25,140 nucleotides of DNA from Cantharellus purpuraceus (taxonomy: Eukaryota > Basidiomycota > Agaricomycetes > Cantharellales > Hydnaceae), in contig JALBUN010000046.1 in the NCBI GenBank assembly GCA_025174535.1, forward strand, positions 1 to 25,140. Direction: 5' to 3'. The notes under the pieces were generated by a model that was not told where the DNA came from, did not search any database, and worked only from the letters and a program-made list of their open reading frames with translations. The translations under genes were made by a program, and so were the position numbers. This document shows positions 11,385-20,803 of this stretch, piece by piece; the first letter of the stretch is position 1; each line of letters opens with the position of its first letter.

Positions 11385-12290
11385 TCTCCATCGCATGTCG
11401 TAAGACTCACGATTTACACCCGACCTATTCCCAGTCCCTCACATGTATGGATACTATCATCAACTCAATCACAAATTCTGTCAAGATTTATTAGACCCAC
11501 ACCTTACATTCAGACCTCCAGTCTTGTATGCATGTCTGGCAAGATGATCACTGGCACAGCAGAGCCTTGTTGCGGATTCCCAAGCTACCCATACCGTCAT
11601 CAACTCTATCACATGTTCTGTCCAGATTTATAAAACTCACGACTTGCATCCAACTTCCCAACCCTTCACACGTGCAAAAACGCATTCGCATTGTTGATGT
11701 TCAGGCTACAAAGGTGGATAGTATTCTCAGCTGAAGATCCTGTCTAAAACCGGAAGACTTACACCTTGCGTCTGACCTCGTTCCCAGACACGTCTACACC
11801 CCACTGCCAGCAGAACGGAAAGGCGTGTTAGAGGTTGGGGGAAACTGGGGAAGACGGGTGTTAGCAAGAGCCCACACCCATCTCTCCCAGTTTCCCTATG
11901 AACCATTGGCACTTCAACTGACAGAGAATGTAAATGGCTCCGTGGGCATGTCATTTCAGAGTTGTGAGACTTACGGCTCATGCCCAACACCTCTAGTCCT
12001 GCAGACATACCTCCCGACCCAATGACCTGCAGCACGTACTCTTATGATAAGTGCTCAGGCTACAGAGGTTGATTATCTCATCCGCTATATAATGAAGAGA
12101 CTCGCGTTCCAACATTCCTCCCAGTCACGTATCCGTGTCTCCACTCCACGAGAGCAGAATGGGTCCTATCTTCATGTTTTCGCCGCCTCGGAAAGGATCG
12201 CAGAGCGTGCTCGTGTGTTGAACATCCACGCTACATGGATTGTTAGTATGCTCTATCGTGTATCATCCCTGCAGACGTGACACTCACCGC
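11385..12290 (-). repeat. Degenerate higher-order repeat array, about six or seven units
   Basis: A core of about 70 bp recurs at about 11389, 11456, 11596, 11730, 11940 and 12085. On the plus strand it has the form ATCACNTNTTCTGTC, AGATTTAT, then RACTYACGACTTRCATCCRAC, YYCCCAR. A second motif, TTCAGGCTACAAAGGTGGAT, occurs at about 11697, as CTCAGGCTACAGAGGTTGAT at about 12050 and weakly at about 12223, so pairs of cores repeat about every 350 bp. On the minus strand this second motif ends in TGTAG and is preceded by a TACTAAC sequence in the 12.2-kb copy, looking like a 3' splice site. Short ATG frames inside are inconsistent between copies, so a coding role is not supported. Confidence 0.65.
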
Positions 12291-12541
12291 TCCATCTCCG
12301 TCCTTCTCTGGTGCCAGTGTACGGGGAACCTCGTGTCAAATCGTCTCCGCCCTCACCCTCGCCATCGCCCTTATCCGCATCGTCATCTTTGGAGGAGAAA
12401 AGGTGGCTGGGCTGGTGTGTGTTGCGAGCGGAGAAGGTTTCTGTCGCCGATGACCATGAGAGGGTATATCTAGTAGCGCATACAGTTTGACTCGGGTTAA
12501 GTGAACGAGCGAGAAGTAAAGCAATACCCCGAAGCACTCAC

Positions 12542-12976
12542 CTACTTCTCATGTGGTTTCAGCGTGGGGTGTTGCTGCAATAACAGCAGGACAGGCGTCT
12601 CTGGCCGTGGGGATTCACAAGTTATCCCGGCGCAGGGGGGGCTTGATGTAAAGCAGAATGAAGGGTCGGGCGCCATGGTAGGGTCCTGCATGTCGTTCCC
12701 CCCATCGTTGGATATCGTGCCAAGGGAATGAAGGTTAGTTTCAAGCCTACGCGCTCGGGAAGGGTGTCGCTTGACCACGGAGTCACTGGAATAACCGCCT
12801 GGCTGGATCTCCGAATTTCTCCGTGCCTCTCGGCCTTCACATTTCAGTGTGTTGCCTAAGTGTTCTCTGTCATTGTTGCACCCTGCTGCTGAGCGTCTGC
12901 CACCGCAGATACGTCTGTCCAACGCTCCTCGGTCCATGTCTTCTTCATCCCCATGGCCGGCACCCCGCTCCAGAAT
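12542..12976 (-). CDS. Hypothetical ORF, unassigned
   Basis: A minus-strand frame open from about 12976 to a TAG at 12542. The first ATG is at 12935-12937, giving about 131 aa; the upstream part reads DQILERGAGHGDEED and could be an earlier exon. The product would be hydrophilic with a Ser/Pro-rich end (PETPVLLLLQQHPTLKPHEK). A GTGAGT directly after the stop, and a well-formed intron signal at 12231-12287 (GTGAGT, TACTAAC, TAG, minus strand), suggest transcription on this strand, but I could not join these into one gene. No family recognised. Confidence 0.28.
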   Translation of the reverse strand: MLERGAGHGDEEDMDRGALDRRICGGRRSAAGCNNDREHLGNTLKCEGREARRNSEIQPGGYSSDSVVKRHPSRARRLETNLHSLGTISNDGGNDMQDPTMAPDPSFCFTSSPPCAGITCESPRPETPVLLLLQQHPTLKPHEK

Positions 12977-13193
12977 CTGGTCTTTCTAGCCAATGCTCAC
13001 CGATCATTCTAGTAGAGGGAGCATGACTCCAATTGCATGCTCTCGTCCCTTCCGGCCAACCCTCACCTCGGAATCCGGAGTGGTGGGAGAAGAACGCGGG
13101 GTGCAATGACCGCTTCTTGCCTATGCAATTTCTTCATTAAATTAACTGACGTTGGGCACTGACAAGATCGATTCGTGTGTATACGTGGTTCAA
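12977..13193. other. Short stretch without a gene
   Basis: No supported feature between the hypothetical ORF and the microsatellite. Confidence 0.4.
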
Positions 13194-13220
13194 ATTATTA
13201 TTATTATTATTATTATTATT
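13194..13220 (+). repeat. ATT trinucleotide microsatellite, nine units
   Basis: Nine perfect ATT units. The frames that cross it produce runs of Asn or Tyr (minus 13137-13478, plus 13175-13357) and should be disregarded as genes. Confidence 0.97.
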
Positions 13221-14039
13221 GTGGGCAGACTTTTCTGATTGACGTGTATTATTTGCAGCAACGGCAGCTGCAGCTGCATTCATTCTATCGTGCATGTTCC
13301 TCTGAGAAGACTCACCTGCACGCTCCGGCCTACTACAGTGCCTTACAACGAGGATAGTTAGCCCCAGCCATTTCGAAGACATTAGCATTTCAATATTGGG
13401 GTCGTCTTTTGTCTTTTGCACACCGCTTTTTGGGCTTGTGGCCTTGGTGGTTCTATTAGTGTCAGTCTGGCTCTTCAATCAGGAGTAGAAGCTCAAGCTT
13501 TGGATGCTCGGTGGTGTCCGTTCTTTATTGGCCTTGGGTACTCACGCTTCTGACGAATATTCACCAGGAATGTGGGGCTGAATGATTCGTGCATTCCAGA
13601 GTGTTGCTACTAATGTTGTCGTATAATATTACTGGGTCGGAGGCAATGTCGCACAAATACGATCGATGCCCCTCCATGCAACACCTTTTGACGACTCGAG
13701 CACGACCCGAACGAGCCTGGAGTCATCTCATTAATACGCAACGTGCAGCATTCCATGCATCACTGTTTCGCTGCGAACACGCGTGGACATGACGTCCATG
13801 AGGACTTAACTATTAAAGCAGTCTCTAAGCCCTGATTAATTAATAGGGGGTACAGAAGTTAATTAATTTTTGTTAACCTTTTCATTTATTAAAACAGCGA
13901 TTATTCGAAGTGAGGGCTTTTCATGGAGTATATCACAAGTCCAAGTCAATGGCTCTCAAATATTTTTGAGGAGGGTTATCCAACTCGCCGACGTGCAAGT
14001 CCGAGCCCTTAAGTCTGCAATTGACGGGAGCAACAGCGT
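13221..14039. other. No gene; AT-rich patch next to the tRNA-like sequence
   Basis: No gene is supported. Positions 13815-13905 are AT-rich, with TTAATTAA occurring twice (about 13834 and 13858) around a G-run. A SINE or MITE boundary could lie here, but no terminal repeat was found. Confidence 0.4.
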
Positions 14040-14134
14040 GGGGCGATGGCGCAATGGTAAGCGCCGCTTAGTCGTTGGGCTGGCCACCCTCGGCTAATGC
14101 AGAGAGGTCGCGAGTTCGATTCCCGTTCGTCACC
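14040..14134 (+). other. tRNA-like sequence (tRNA pseudogene or SINE head)
   Basis: A perfect D-arm (TGGCGCAATGGTAAGCGC) contains an A-box, and GAGTTCGATTCCC is a B-box/T-loop. The acceptor halves GGGGCGA (14040-14046) and TCGTCAC (14127-14133) pair in six of seven positions, counting one G-U; CACCA follows. The T-stem has one A-C mismatch. The length is 95 nt. The 45 nt between D-arm and T-arm give no normal 5-bp anticodon stem even when a tRNA intron is allowed; candidates such as GTTGGGC (UGG, Pro loop-like) lack paired flanks. I therefore call it a degenerate tRNA or tRNA-derived element, not a working tRNA. Confidence 0.5.
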
Positions 14135-14745
14135 AATAATTCGTCAAAAATAGACGTCAAATATGTACACATCAAGCGGTGCCGTCTAAGAATAATGGTG
14201 GTTGAATTTAGCTGAGTACTAGTATGGTGTACGCCTGAAATTTAATCAGTGGAATGCATCATATGGTAACTCTGGAATCATCTCACGATCTTGAGCATTG
14301 TGAGCATTAGATCGCCTCGGTATTTTTTTACCTGTTACTGACAGCTGGCTCTAATATACTGCTTTCGCTTCGGCGGTGTCTTCGCTAAACCTTTCTCAGA
14401 TCGGCAGAGATAATTTTACCAATGGGCCACTGAGGTTAACTGCAATGCAAGGCTGTGCCTGTCCCGAGCGCACTTGTACACAGTGCCAGGAAGGACTCTG
14501 CATCAGCACTCGACTACTCAGTGGCGGCAAAAAGACTTGGCTACTTCAAGATTGGCGGTGAAGCTGGCTTGCCATTCAATCAAACTTTCCCAAGCTTGAA
14601 AGTGACTCCTTGCTGACGTTGACGCTGAATGTACACGAGATAGGGAAACGATGGTGTCTCTGAACGGGTTATAGATCCAAGGCTGCGCCCGACGGTCACA
14701 TGTCACGTGACACAGCGCGTCGCGGGTTGCTCCTCTCGCACGCCA
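14135..14745. other. No gene seen
   Basis: No supported coding or RNA feature. The sequence just downstream of the tRNA-like part shows no A-rich or simple-repeat tail that would prove a SINE. Confidence 0.4.
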
Positions 14746-15195
14746 TCAGCCCAGACATCCCCACTGCCCATCGGGCACCTGCGCGCGCTTTGCTGGCGAT
14801 TGCGGCGCGATCCCGTGGGGAGACACCTTCAGATGGCGACGCTTTTCGAAATCACCCATGGGACCCTGAGAGGACGCCGCATAGAAAGGTTTTTTAGGAC
14901 TATTATGAACAGCGATACACGGTATGAGATCAACAAATGAGGGCACCGACCATATCCATCCACTCGCCGCCCGAGGAGGCATATTCGGCTTTTCCATGAT
15001 TCTCCCAGCCGCTTCGTACAGCGCTGGGTTCCCCTCGATCTCCTCCATGTACTGGTCCCACATGCGAGCGCGAGGAGGATAAAAGAGGTCTAGGACATAC
15101 GAGTTGTAGGTGTGGCCGGCAAAGCAAGAGCCACCGATGAGATGTAAGAGAGGGCACCACTGCATGCCGGAATGGCGTGTATCATAGGATTTCAT
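14746..15195 (-). CDS. Unassigned ORF, 149 aa or shorter spliced exon
   Basis: An ATG-initiated minus-strand frame. Its first 85 or so residues have protein-like composition: HTYNSYVLDLFYPPRARMWD, then an acidic helix-like stretch (QYMEEIEGNPALYEAAGR) and PRAASGWIW. The distal half is basic and less convincing, so a splice site near 14950 may end the true exon. It lies just downstream of the Pro-rich frame at 15294-15509 on the same strand and could be a later exon of that gene. No family recognised. Confidence 0.35.
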   Translation of the reverse strand: MKSYDTRHSGMQWCPLLHLIGGSCFAGHTYNSYVLDLFYPPRARMWDQYMEEIEGNPALYEAAGRIMEKPNMPPRAASGWIWSVPSFVDLIPCIAVHNSPKKPFYAASSQGPMGDFEKRRHLKVSPHGIAPQSPAKRAQVPDGQWGCLG

Positions 15196-15293
15196 GTTCC
15201 TGAGGAAGACGTAGGTGAATATAATATTTTGGGGTGCACGGCATCCTGATTAGAGAGGGACTGACTGTAAAGAGACCCGAGTCTGCCTTTATT

Positions 15294-15509
15294 TTAGGCG
15301 TAGGAAGGCGGGGGGCTGTTGTGCGGTGGCGAGAATGATGGAGCTGGTGGTGGGCCTTGGTGAGCCTGGGTTTGCATCTGTGGGGTGTGTCGACACCAGG
15401 GGTATGAGCGAAGCGCCAGAGAGTTTGGTCCTTTGTTTGTAGCGGAGAAAAATGGATCTGGAAGCACCTGAAACGACATCCATGATCGATGATCATTGTT
15501 GTCCAACAT
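15294..15509 (-). CDS. Pro/Ser-rich N-terminal exon, paralogue of the frame at about 20803
   Basis: From ATG at 15509 the minus-strand frame reads MLDNNDHRSWMSFQVLPD, then SATNKGPNSLALRSYPW and HTPQMQTQAHQGPPPAPSF before a stop at 15294. The other duplication copy has MFDTNNHRLYAV at the same place and HTPQTQAQAHPGS after a single frame change. Conservation of these words supports coding. The low-complexity Gln/Pro content suits the disordered start of a regulator, but that is inference. Downstream exons are not resolved; 14746-15195 is a candidate. An upstream in-frame ATG at 15590 is also possible. Confidence 0.4.
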   Translation of the reverse strand: MLDNNDHRSWMSFQVLPDPFFSATNKGPNSLALRSYPWCRHTPQMQTQAHQGPPPAPSFSPPHNSPPPSYA

Positions 15510-15797
15510 CGGTTGTGCATGTGAAGTAATACAATACAGAGTATTGAAGACTGAATGGTAGGGCCATGAGCCGCTTCTCGGATGAATCATGTGCTGAGAA
15601 AACAAGACTCTTTGAAAGCAAATTTCTGCAGAATTAACTGCTTATGGCACAAAGGCTGATAATAGGCTGACAGATCACGCATGTGTCCTGGGAATCAACA
15701 ATAGATCTGAGGTGATAACAGAGAAGATGTGGGGGTCAGAACTTGGTTCGGCTGCACCTTCAGGGTCGGCTGCGAAGCGCACTGCGAGGTAGAGCTG

Positions 15798-16106
15798 TCA
15801 GCTCGAGATATCAATCTTGTCAAGAACTTCTAATGCCACTGATATTGTGGGAACCCCTCTCCATGAGTCTCTACCGATTCTGACCCCAATATCGCGTCCA
15901 AAGAGGCGATGCTCCTGTCCACGATAACCGCCTCGGAACGTTTCCCGGTTCATCACAACCATGGGACCCTGGATTTCTCTCTTACATGAGGAGAGGACTC
16001 GCTTCTCGGGGGTGGGGGGGGGGTTCAGCTGCGAAGAGCGTCGGAAAGGCATTCGTGTGAAAGTGTTCCGCCTGACATTCAGGGTCAGGTTACTTGTCAG
16101 TCTCAA
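15798..16106 (-). pseudogene. Copy A of a duplicated unknown coding region, frameshifted
   Basis: Protein-level similarity to 21061-21501: VSLRLTSNLTLNVRR against VSISPVTTLSLDLRR, GVRIGRD against GIRIPVN, and VLDKIDISS-stop against RDIIDMSS-stop. Compared with copy B, copy A has single-base losses around the segment matching CFADVLRKLN and a stop just upstream of IIWYPIC, so it looks disabled. No family recognised. Confidence 0.4.
16008..16023 (+). repeat. Guanine tract (G5-T-G10)
   Basis: An unbroken G-rich run within duplication copy A that is absent from copy B, where the aligned sequence reads CCCCCAGGAG. Such a tract can form a quadruplex and is prone to sequencing length errors, which may affect the frames crossing it. 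Confidence 0.8.
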
Positions 16107-16458
16107 GGATACACAGACACAAATGGGATACCATATTATTTACACCATTTAGGAGCACTTCTGACGCCGTGAACCCCCACTGTGGCCATCTGAACGCGTG
16201 TTCACTAGAAAGTGGAGGGGACGTGCCACACCCTGATGTCACATTTCAATTGTTCTCGGTTGAGTTTGTGGCTAGATATGGAGATTGTGAATTTTTCATT
16301 GAATATCTGGTGTTGCCTTCATTCAGGTCGTGCCTTTGAGGCTCGAGTACCTACCCCAATCGGGTCCTGATGAATGCTCAAGCTTTGAAACTCCGCCTTG
16401 TGGCGTCTCCGCGGAGTTTGGAACAGGATGGTTGTTGTTGAAGATTTGTGTGGTTGGT

Positions 16459-16489
16459 TGTGTCAGCAGATTCCTGCAGTACTTATATC
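16459..16489 (+). promoter_or_regulatory. Conserved promoter-like block with TATA element, copy A
   Basis: TGTGTCAGCAG, then TTCC, GCAGTAC and TTATATC. The same block occurs in copy B at 21746-21776, where flanking sequence is much less similar. Its spacing before plus-strand frames that stay open in both copies (16448-16762 and 21737-22075; shared words SxDxxMxH and PLxxSGRxxT) suggests a plus-strand core promoter. Transcript direction is inferred. Confidence 0.35.
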
Positions 16490-16755
16490 TCGCATTTCTC
16501 CTCGCTCCTTCCCCTTGCATGTCTGCTCTGTTTTACTCTCTCCACCATTGTCGCTCAACATGAATATCCTCCTACCGTTTCCCATTCATTAAAGGCAGAT
16601 TTGTCTTCGGTGGCGTCTTATTGTCTGCTAGTCGCCTCCACGGCTCTATCTACGGACGCCTCCATGCATCACTGCCCGTCCAGGCCACTCCTAATGAGTG
16701 GACGCATGCCCACCAGCACCAGCCGTGCGTCTATATCTTGCACACTGTCTTCTTA

Positions 16756-17800
16756 TTATTGATGCCATGTTCCTTTCTGTAGTTGATGAAGCGGAGCAGT
16801 CAGTGGAAATTGTTTCTGTACTAGTATCCTTCGGTTCACTTCTGTCTGCGGGGCGGTGAACTCTTTCACCCACTCTTCCTCTAAGATCATTGAACATATC
16901 CCATGAGCAGGGAGAGTCCCCTTCCCTGCTGGATAGGCATGACGGTCTTTGGAAATGTGCACTTGATGCGACTCGGTCTATACTAGGTGAGATAACTTTA
17001 TATAACTTGACGTATACATCGCTCCCACATATGATGTTACAGTGAGATATATCCCATCTTCGCACTACCACGTTTCTCACCGTTGTTTGGATGCTGCCTC
17101 TACGATGGAATATTGGGATCAGAGGGCACGAAGGCAGGACTAGAAAACTCACGGTTTTGAAGCAAACAGTGCCTATTCGCATCTGCCTTGCGCTGAAATG
17201 TTGTACCGCTGTGTGCGGATGTACAGATTCACGCAAGTTCCATGTGAGTAACCAGACAAGGAAGCAGGAAATTTTATCCTCACCAGGAGCATTGGAACGA
17301 GTCTCCAGCCCGTAGTGTTCCCGTTTGACGTGCACCCGAGCATTCTCCCTGGTCTTTTGCATTATTATCCCGCACAGCAAACATACACACGTGGTTCTTC
17401 CCATACGCTGTAGATGGGCGTCCGCTGTTTCGTTTCTGACGCGGTTTTCAATAGCGCAAAACTTGGGAGAAATGTCTGGCACGTTCATTCGGAGGTTCGG
17501 ACAGTGGTTGGAACTGTTGTTGGCTAGTTCCTGCAACGGGAGACGACGAGAATGTCGAATGAGTAATGTCTGGGGGGTATCGCATGTCACTGCTAGTCAT
17601 TCGCGGCTTTTGACTAGTTGTATTATGGCTTCCAGGTGCATTTGGCCGTGGCCCCGTCCCTTCAGAGCACGTGCATATCACTGAGTGTACGTTGTGAACG
17701 GCTCGTTGAACACATATTGGGACCATACTTCTTCGTTGTTAGCCTGCTCAGGAGGGGGGTAGGTGCAATAGTAGCCAGCAGTCGGATGGTAATGGTCCAT
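16756..17800 (-). CDS. C2H2-type zinc-finger protein, six-exon model
   Basis: Exons 17800-17682, 17613-17463, 17407-17284, 17208-17153, 17099-17081 and 16961-16756 sum to 675 nt (224 aa plus stop) with all phases matching. The N-terminal region is Tyr/Pro/Ser-rich (MDHYHPTAGYYCTYPPPEQ, PPDITHSTFSSSPVAG). Exon 3 carries CVCLLCGIIMQ...HVKREH, that is C-x2-C-x13-H-x4-H, a single zinc finger. Introns 3 and 4 have good GTGAGG and GTGAGT donors; the donors of introns 1 (GTGATA) and 2 (GTTTTG), and the 119-nt last intron, are weaker. A 19-nt exon is unusual. The family suggests a nuclear DNA-binding regulator; the target is unknown. An alternative is a larger single frame, 16691-17590, which is open but lacks the Pro-rich start. 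Confidence 0.5.
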
Positions 17801-17945
17801 ATGGCCTCGTGGAGGGTGGGGACTTTTGGCACATCGCTACACGGGAAGGTCGAATGAGTATTAGCAATGTCAATGTCAATACTCATTCGACATGTGTGCG
17901 AAGTTGTGATTCTCCACGAGGATATACGGACTATTTTACGTGCCT
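17781..17945. repeat. Imperfect hairpin over the start of the zinc-finger gene
   Basis: Inner perfect arms of 14 bp: GTCGAATGAGTATT at 17849-17862 and AATACTCATTCGAC at 17878-17891, with a 15-nt loop made of CAATGT repeats. Outer 10-bp arms: CCTCGTGGAG at 17805-17814 and CTCCACGAGG at 17912-17921. Weaker pairing continues outward (GGTCCATATG against CGGACTAT-like sequence). The ATG of the zinc-finger model (17798-17800) lies in the outer left arm, so the structure covers its 5' leader and promoter. The word GTCGAATGAGTA recurs at 17553 inside exon 2. It may be a MITE remnant, an operator or a structured leader. Confidence 0.7.
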
Positions 17946-19690
17946 GAAGTTCCACCACATGTAGTGTCATTTGCTTTGGGGGAGCACAGTCTGTTGCTTA
18001 CGCGACTCTACATTCAAGACCATCCATTGGTTGTTTCTTTTTTTTTGGTATCTTGTAGGATAACTCTTTGTGTAATATTAGCCATACCCAATTCTATACT
18101 TCACCGCTTTGCTCTCTATTCATCCTGTTTCCATCTCCAGAGTAATATATGGTATGCTATTCGGCACATTAGCGTGCTTTTCGTATTCTATCTCTCGAGT
18201 CCCCCAGGATGGTCGTTGGTCGTTTGACTATGAGGCATGCATACACTGAGGTTGGAGCTTAGCTAGAAAGGAACTGTGCGAACAACGCTTTGGGAGTAGG
18301 TAGCACTCGTCTAATCGAGAGCCCTCACCTGTTCAATTGACCGTCATATACGGCTATGCATTCGTATCTCAACGTTGGTTACGTGGAGAAGGGGCTTAGA
18401 GTTTTCACAAGCAGTATATGGTGAATGGCAGCAACATGACCAACGGTGGCACATATAGAAGCGAGATGAAACAGGCTAGCATCTGGCTGCAGGGGATAGG
18501 GGTCTAAGTAGTAACCAAACAGGGTTGCATGGTTTTTTTTCAGAACTGACGGGCTGCCATGTGCGACATACAATGGTGAAAATAATATGTCGCTGTACTT
18601 CCATAGCAAATCCAGCTCGAATATTTACGGGGGCTGGAAACAGGTTGGAAGCAGGTTGGAACTGGGGGGCAGGAAGTCAGTCGCTTTTCCCGTCCTGGGA
18701 GCATTGACACCGTACATGTTGAAGGGTGTGATCGTCAGATGAGATTTATCTGATGAGTTGATAGATCGTCGTGTAGATAATCGAGTCTAATAGCAATGTT
18801 TGACAGTAGAGCGTAGTAGTCCAATTTTCAATTGGTTTCATGAATAAGCAAGAGAGTGAGTTGAAGGAATATACAATTCAGATTTGCTAGGGAACTACAT
18901 ATCTACGGTAAGCGTATTTATGCAAATGAAGGCGAACATGTCATCCGGATCATACATCGGGGTGTTAGGATCACATGTATACAGATAGGAGAGAAAATCG
19001 ACCATGTGAGTGAAGAATTAGTGAATGGGGAGGTACAAAATGGGGATCGGATGGGATTAACAAGTGATCTACAGTAACGAGACATGGAGGGGGTTTGAGT
19101 CAATTAAGTGATAAATAGAAAATTAGATCGAAATACTCGTTACAAATATAAAAGCTAAGCATATACACTCATTACTCCTGAATGTACTCGGTTATTGATT
19201 AAATGGACGGGTGTTCGTGTGTGGGACAGTAACATGACAGTGTATCATGTCTGATGTTCGGATGGAGCTCAGTGACTGATTGTGAGGTACGATGGAAATA
19301 CGATATTGATGTTTCATAACAGTACACACCTCTGAAAATAGTCGTGCCGGTTCCCACAAGGGACCAACAGCGTGTCATGTTGCGAGAGGGATTGAATCAG
19401 AGATGGGGTGGACATGAGACATATGCTGTCTTGCTGACTACTCACCGCAACATGCAGGTACTTCTCTAGCAGGCGACCAGAGATGCACATATGGCTTGGA
19501 TGCTATTATGGATGCGCGGTTGGGACTGTGCGAGAGATCGTGCAGACTGGCTTGGCGCCACAGCAAGTCCTGGCCTTGTTCAGACACGTGCTGGTGTTGA
19601 AGGGAATGTCCAGTTGGATGCCTATCCATGACATAAAAGCGACACTGTTCGAGTAGGGTCTCTGAAGCCCGGGAGGACGGTAGTTTTAGT
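17946..19690. other. Mostly non-coding; no gene resolved
   Basis: AT-richer than its surroundings, especially 18700-19250. Poly-T runs occur at about 18031 and 18533. The plus frame at 17940-18227 is hydrophobic but matches nothing. A minus frame at 19438-19629 starts MDRHPTGHSLQHQ and resembles DADRHPAGHPRQHQ on the minus strand at about 20270, which points to an old paralogous pair; the word AGCTAGGTCA likewise recurs at 19713, 19915 and 20502. Confidence 0.35.
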
Positions 19691-19975
19691 TATGGATCCA
19701 TTGATGGAATGAAGCTAGGTCACGAACAAAGCTTGATGAATAGGATGTATCTACGCCGAATGTCAATGCATGGAATAAACAGCAACAGATATGAGAACTG
19801 TTGGAATACGTTGCAGGCCATGCAAGGGTCTGGACCTGCTCGCCAACAGCCACGCAGCTCCGACTGATAGACTGGAAGGCTGGCAAGGCCACCCAGAGGC
19901 AACTACATAAGAGAGCTAGGTCAGTATGGAATTGAGATCGACATGATCATCATGAAAGAGAGCTGGAACAGATTC

Positions 19976-20300
19976 TCACGGGCGCTGCACCAAACGTGAA
20001 GGAAGTTGCGAAGGACAAGGAGGATACATGGGACGAGGGTTGTTTGCATTGGCTGTGCTTGCGACAGGTTTCGAGTCAGCTACTGCAAGGATATTCCCGT
20101 TGGGATCACTCACAAGGATGTGCTGGTACTGCTCAACAAGGAGACCATGGGATAGCGACCTGGTATGGCCCACATCTGGGAACAGGGTGGTAGAGCACGG
20201 GGTCATGCTGCGGAGCTACATCAACAGCGGGATCCATAAGGGGAACGCTGGTGTTGGCGTGGATGTCCTGCTGGGTGCCTGTCAGCGTCGAATGGATCAC
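19976..20300 (-). CDS. Unassigned low-complexity coding fragments
   Basis: Two overlapping minus-strand frames look protein-like. One (about 20300-20133) reads HSTLTGTQQDIHANTS and VLYHPVPRCGPYQVAIPW. The other (about 20206-19976, ending QLPSRLVQRP-stop) reads VEQYQHILVSDPNGN and ASTANANNPRPMYPP. Pro/Asn/Ala-rich composition recalls the N-terminal half of the zinc-finger candidate, and this segment lies downstream of the frame at 20803 on the same strand, so they may be exons of one gene. The junction between the frames has no acceptable intron, so this is tentative. Confidence 0.28.
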
Positions 20301-20563
20301 GCGAGGAAGTGCTTAACTGCGTGCGTTGTGTCGATGCTGACGCTACCAATGATGGTATATGGCACACCTCTGAACTACCGGCTGTTCCTGTGCGGGAGTT
20401 GATGCAATGCTCTTGCATAAGAGTCCCAGTCAGCTCTGTTGCCCTCACCCGCCATTTACAGCTGTGACTCACCGGTGCAGCGACCCACAGGCAGACTATG
20501 AGCTAGGTCAGACGAATGGATAGGATATCCGCAAAGATTAAGGGGAAGGAAATGCGAGGGGTG

Positions 20564-20803
20564 TCATGGGAGACGCCTTAGAGCCGGCGTTGAGAAGGCA
20601 AGGGCGGAGGGTGAGGAGGTGCATGAGGGTGCTAGTGGTGGAGCCTGGGTGGGCCTGGGCTTGCGTCTGCGGGGTATGCCCGGGAAAAACGATCTGATCG
20701 AGGCGCCAGAGACCCCAATCCTTTGTTTAGAACAGAGAACATTCGACCTGGAAGGGCCTAAAGTGCCGACTGCATATAATCGATGATTGTTGGTGTCGAA
20801 CAT
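20564..20803 (-). CDS. Pro-rich N-terminal exon, paralogue of 15294-15509, frame interrupted
   Basis: From ATG at 20803 the frame reads MFDTNNHRLYAVGTLGPS and then GVSGASIRSFFPG. The continuation homologous to copy A (HTPQTQAQAHPGS) is in another frame, so a one-base change near 20680 separates them. Either this copy is a pseudogene or the exon ends earlier. Function is unknown; see the paralogue. Confidence 0.35.
   Translation of the reverse strand: MFDTNNHRLYAVGTLGPSRSNVLCSKQRIGVSGASIRSFFPGIPRRRKPRPTQAPPLAPSCTSSPSALAFSTPALRRLP

Larger units (their letters stand above)
15290..16800 (-). repeat. Segmental duplication, copy A
   Basis: Diverged but colinear with 20590-22115 in the same orientation. 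Matched anchors include GCGCCAGAGA...CCTTTGTTT, TCTCGGATGAATCAT, CTGCTTATGG, GGGTCGGYTGCGAAGCGC, CAGCTCGA.ATATCAAT, AATCGGG.NCTGATGA, GAAACTCCG and TGTGTCAGCAG. Indels are frequent. The unit carries an N-terminal Pro-rich frame, a second minus-strand frame and a conserved TATA-containing block. The minus-strand neighbour on the right side of each copy ends in a shared CATCAACT(A/G)CAG stretch. Confidence 0.75.

Noticed and set aside
12180..12235. WMFNTRAR on the minus strand fits the homeodomain helix-3 pattern W-x-x-N-x-R-x-R, right after a good splice acceptor
   Set aside because: The exon before the intron shows no helix 1 or 2 of a homeodomain, and the frame stops soon after; it overlaps a degenerate repeat copy, so chance is the better explanation.
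13137..13478. Frame with a poly-Asn run
   Set aside because: The run is only the translation of the ATT microsatellite.
14040..14134. Calling this a functional tRNA-Pro (UGG) or tRNA-Thr (CGU)
   Set aside because: No anticodon candidate is flanked by a paired stem, and the variable region does not fit.
16691..17590. Single 299-codon frame as the zinc-finger gene
   Set aside because: It would include several sequences that look like introns (GTGAGT...TAG) and excludes the coding-like Pro-rich start; the spliced model is preferred, not proven.
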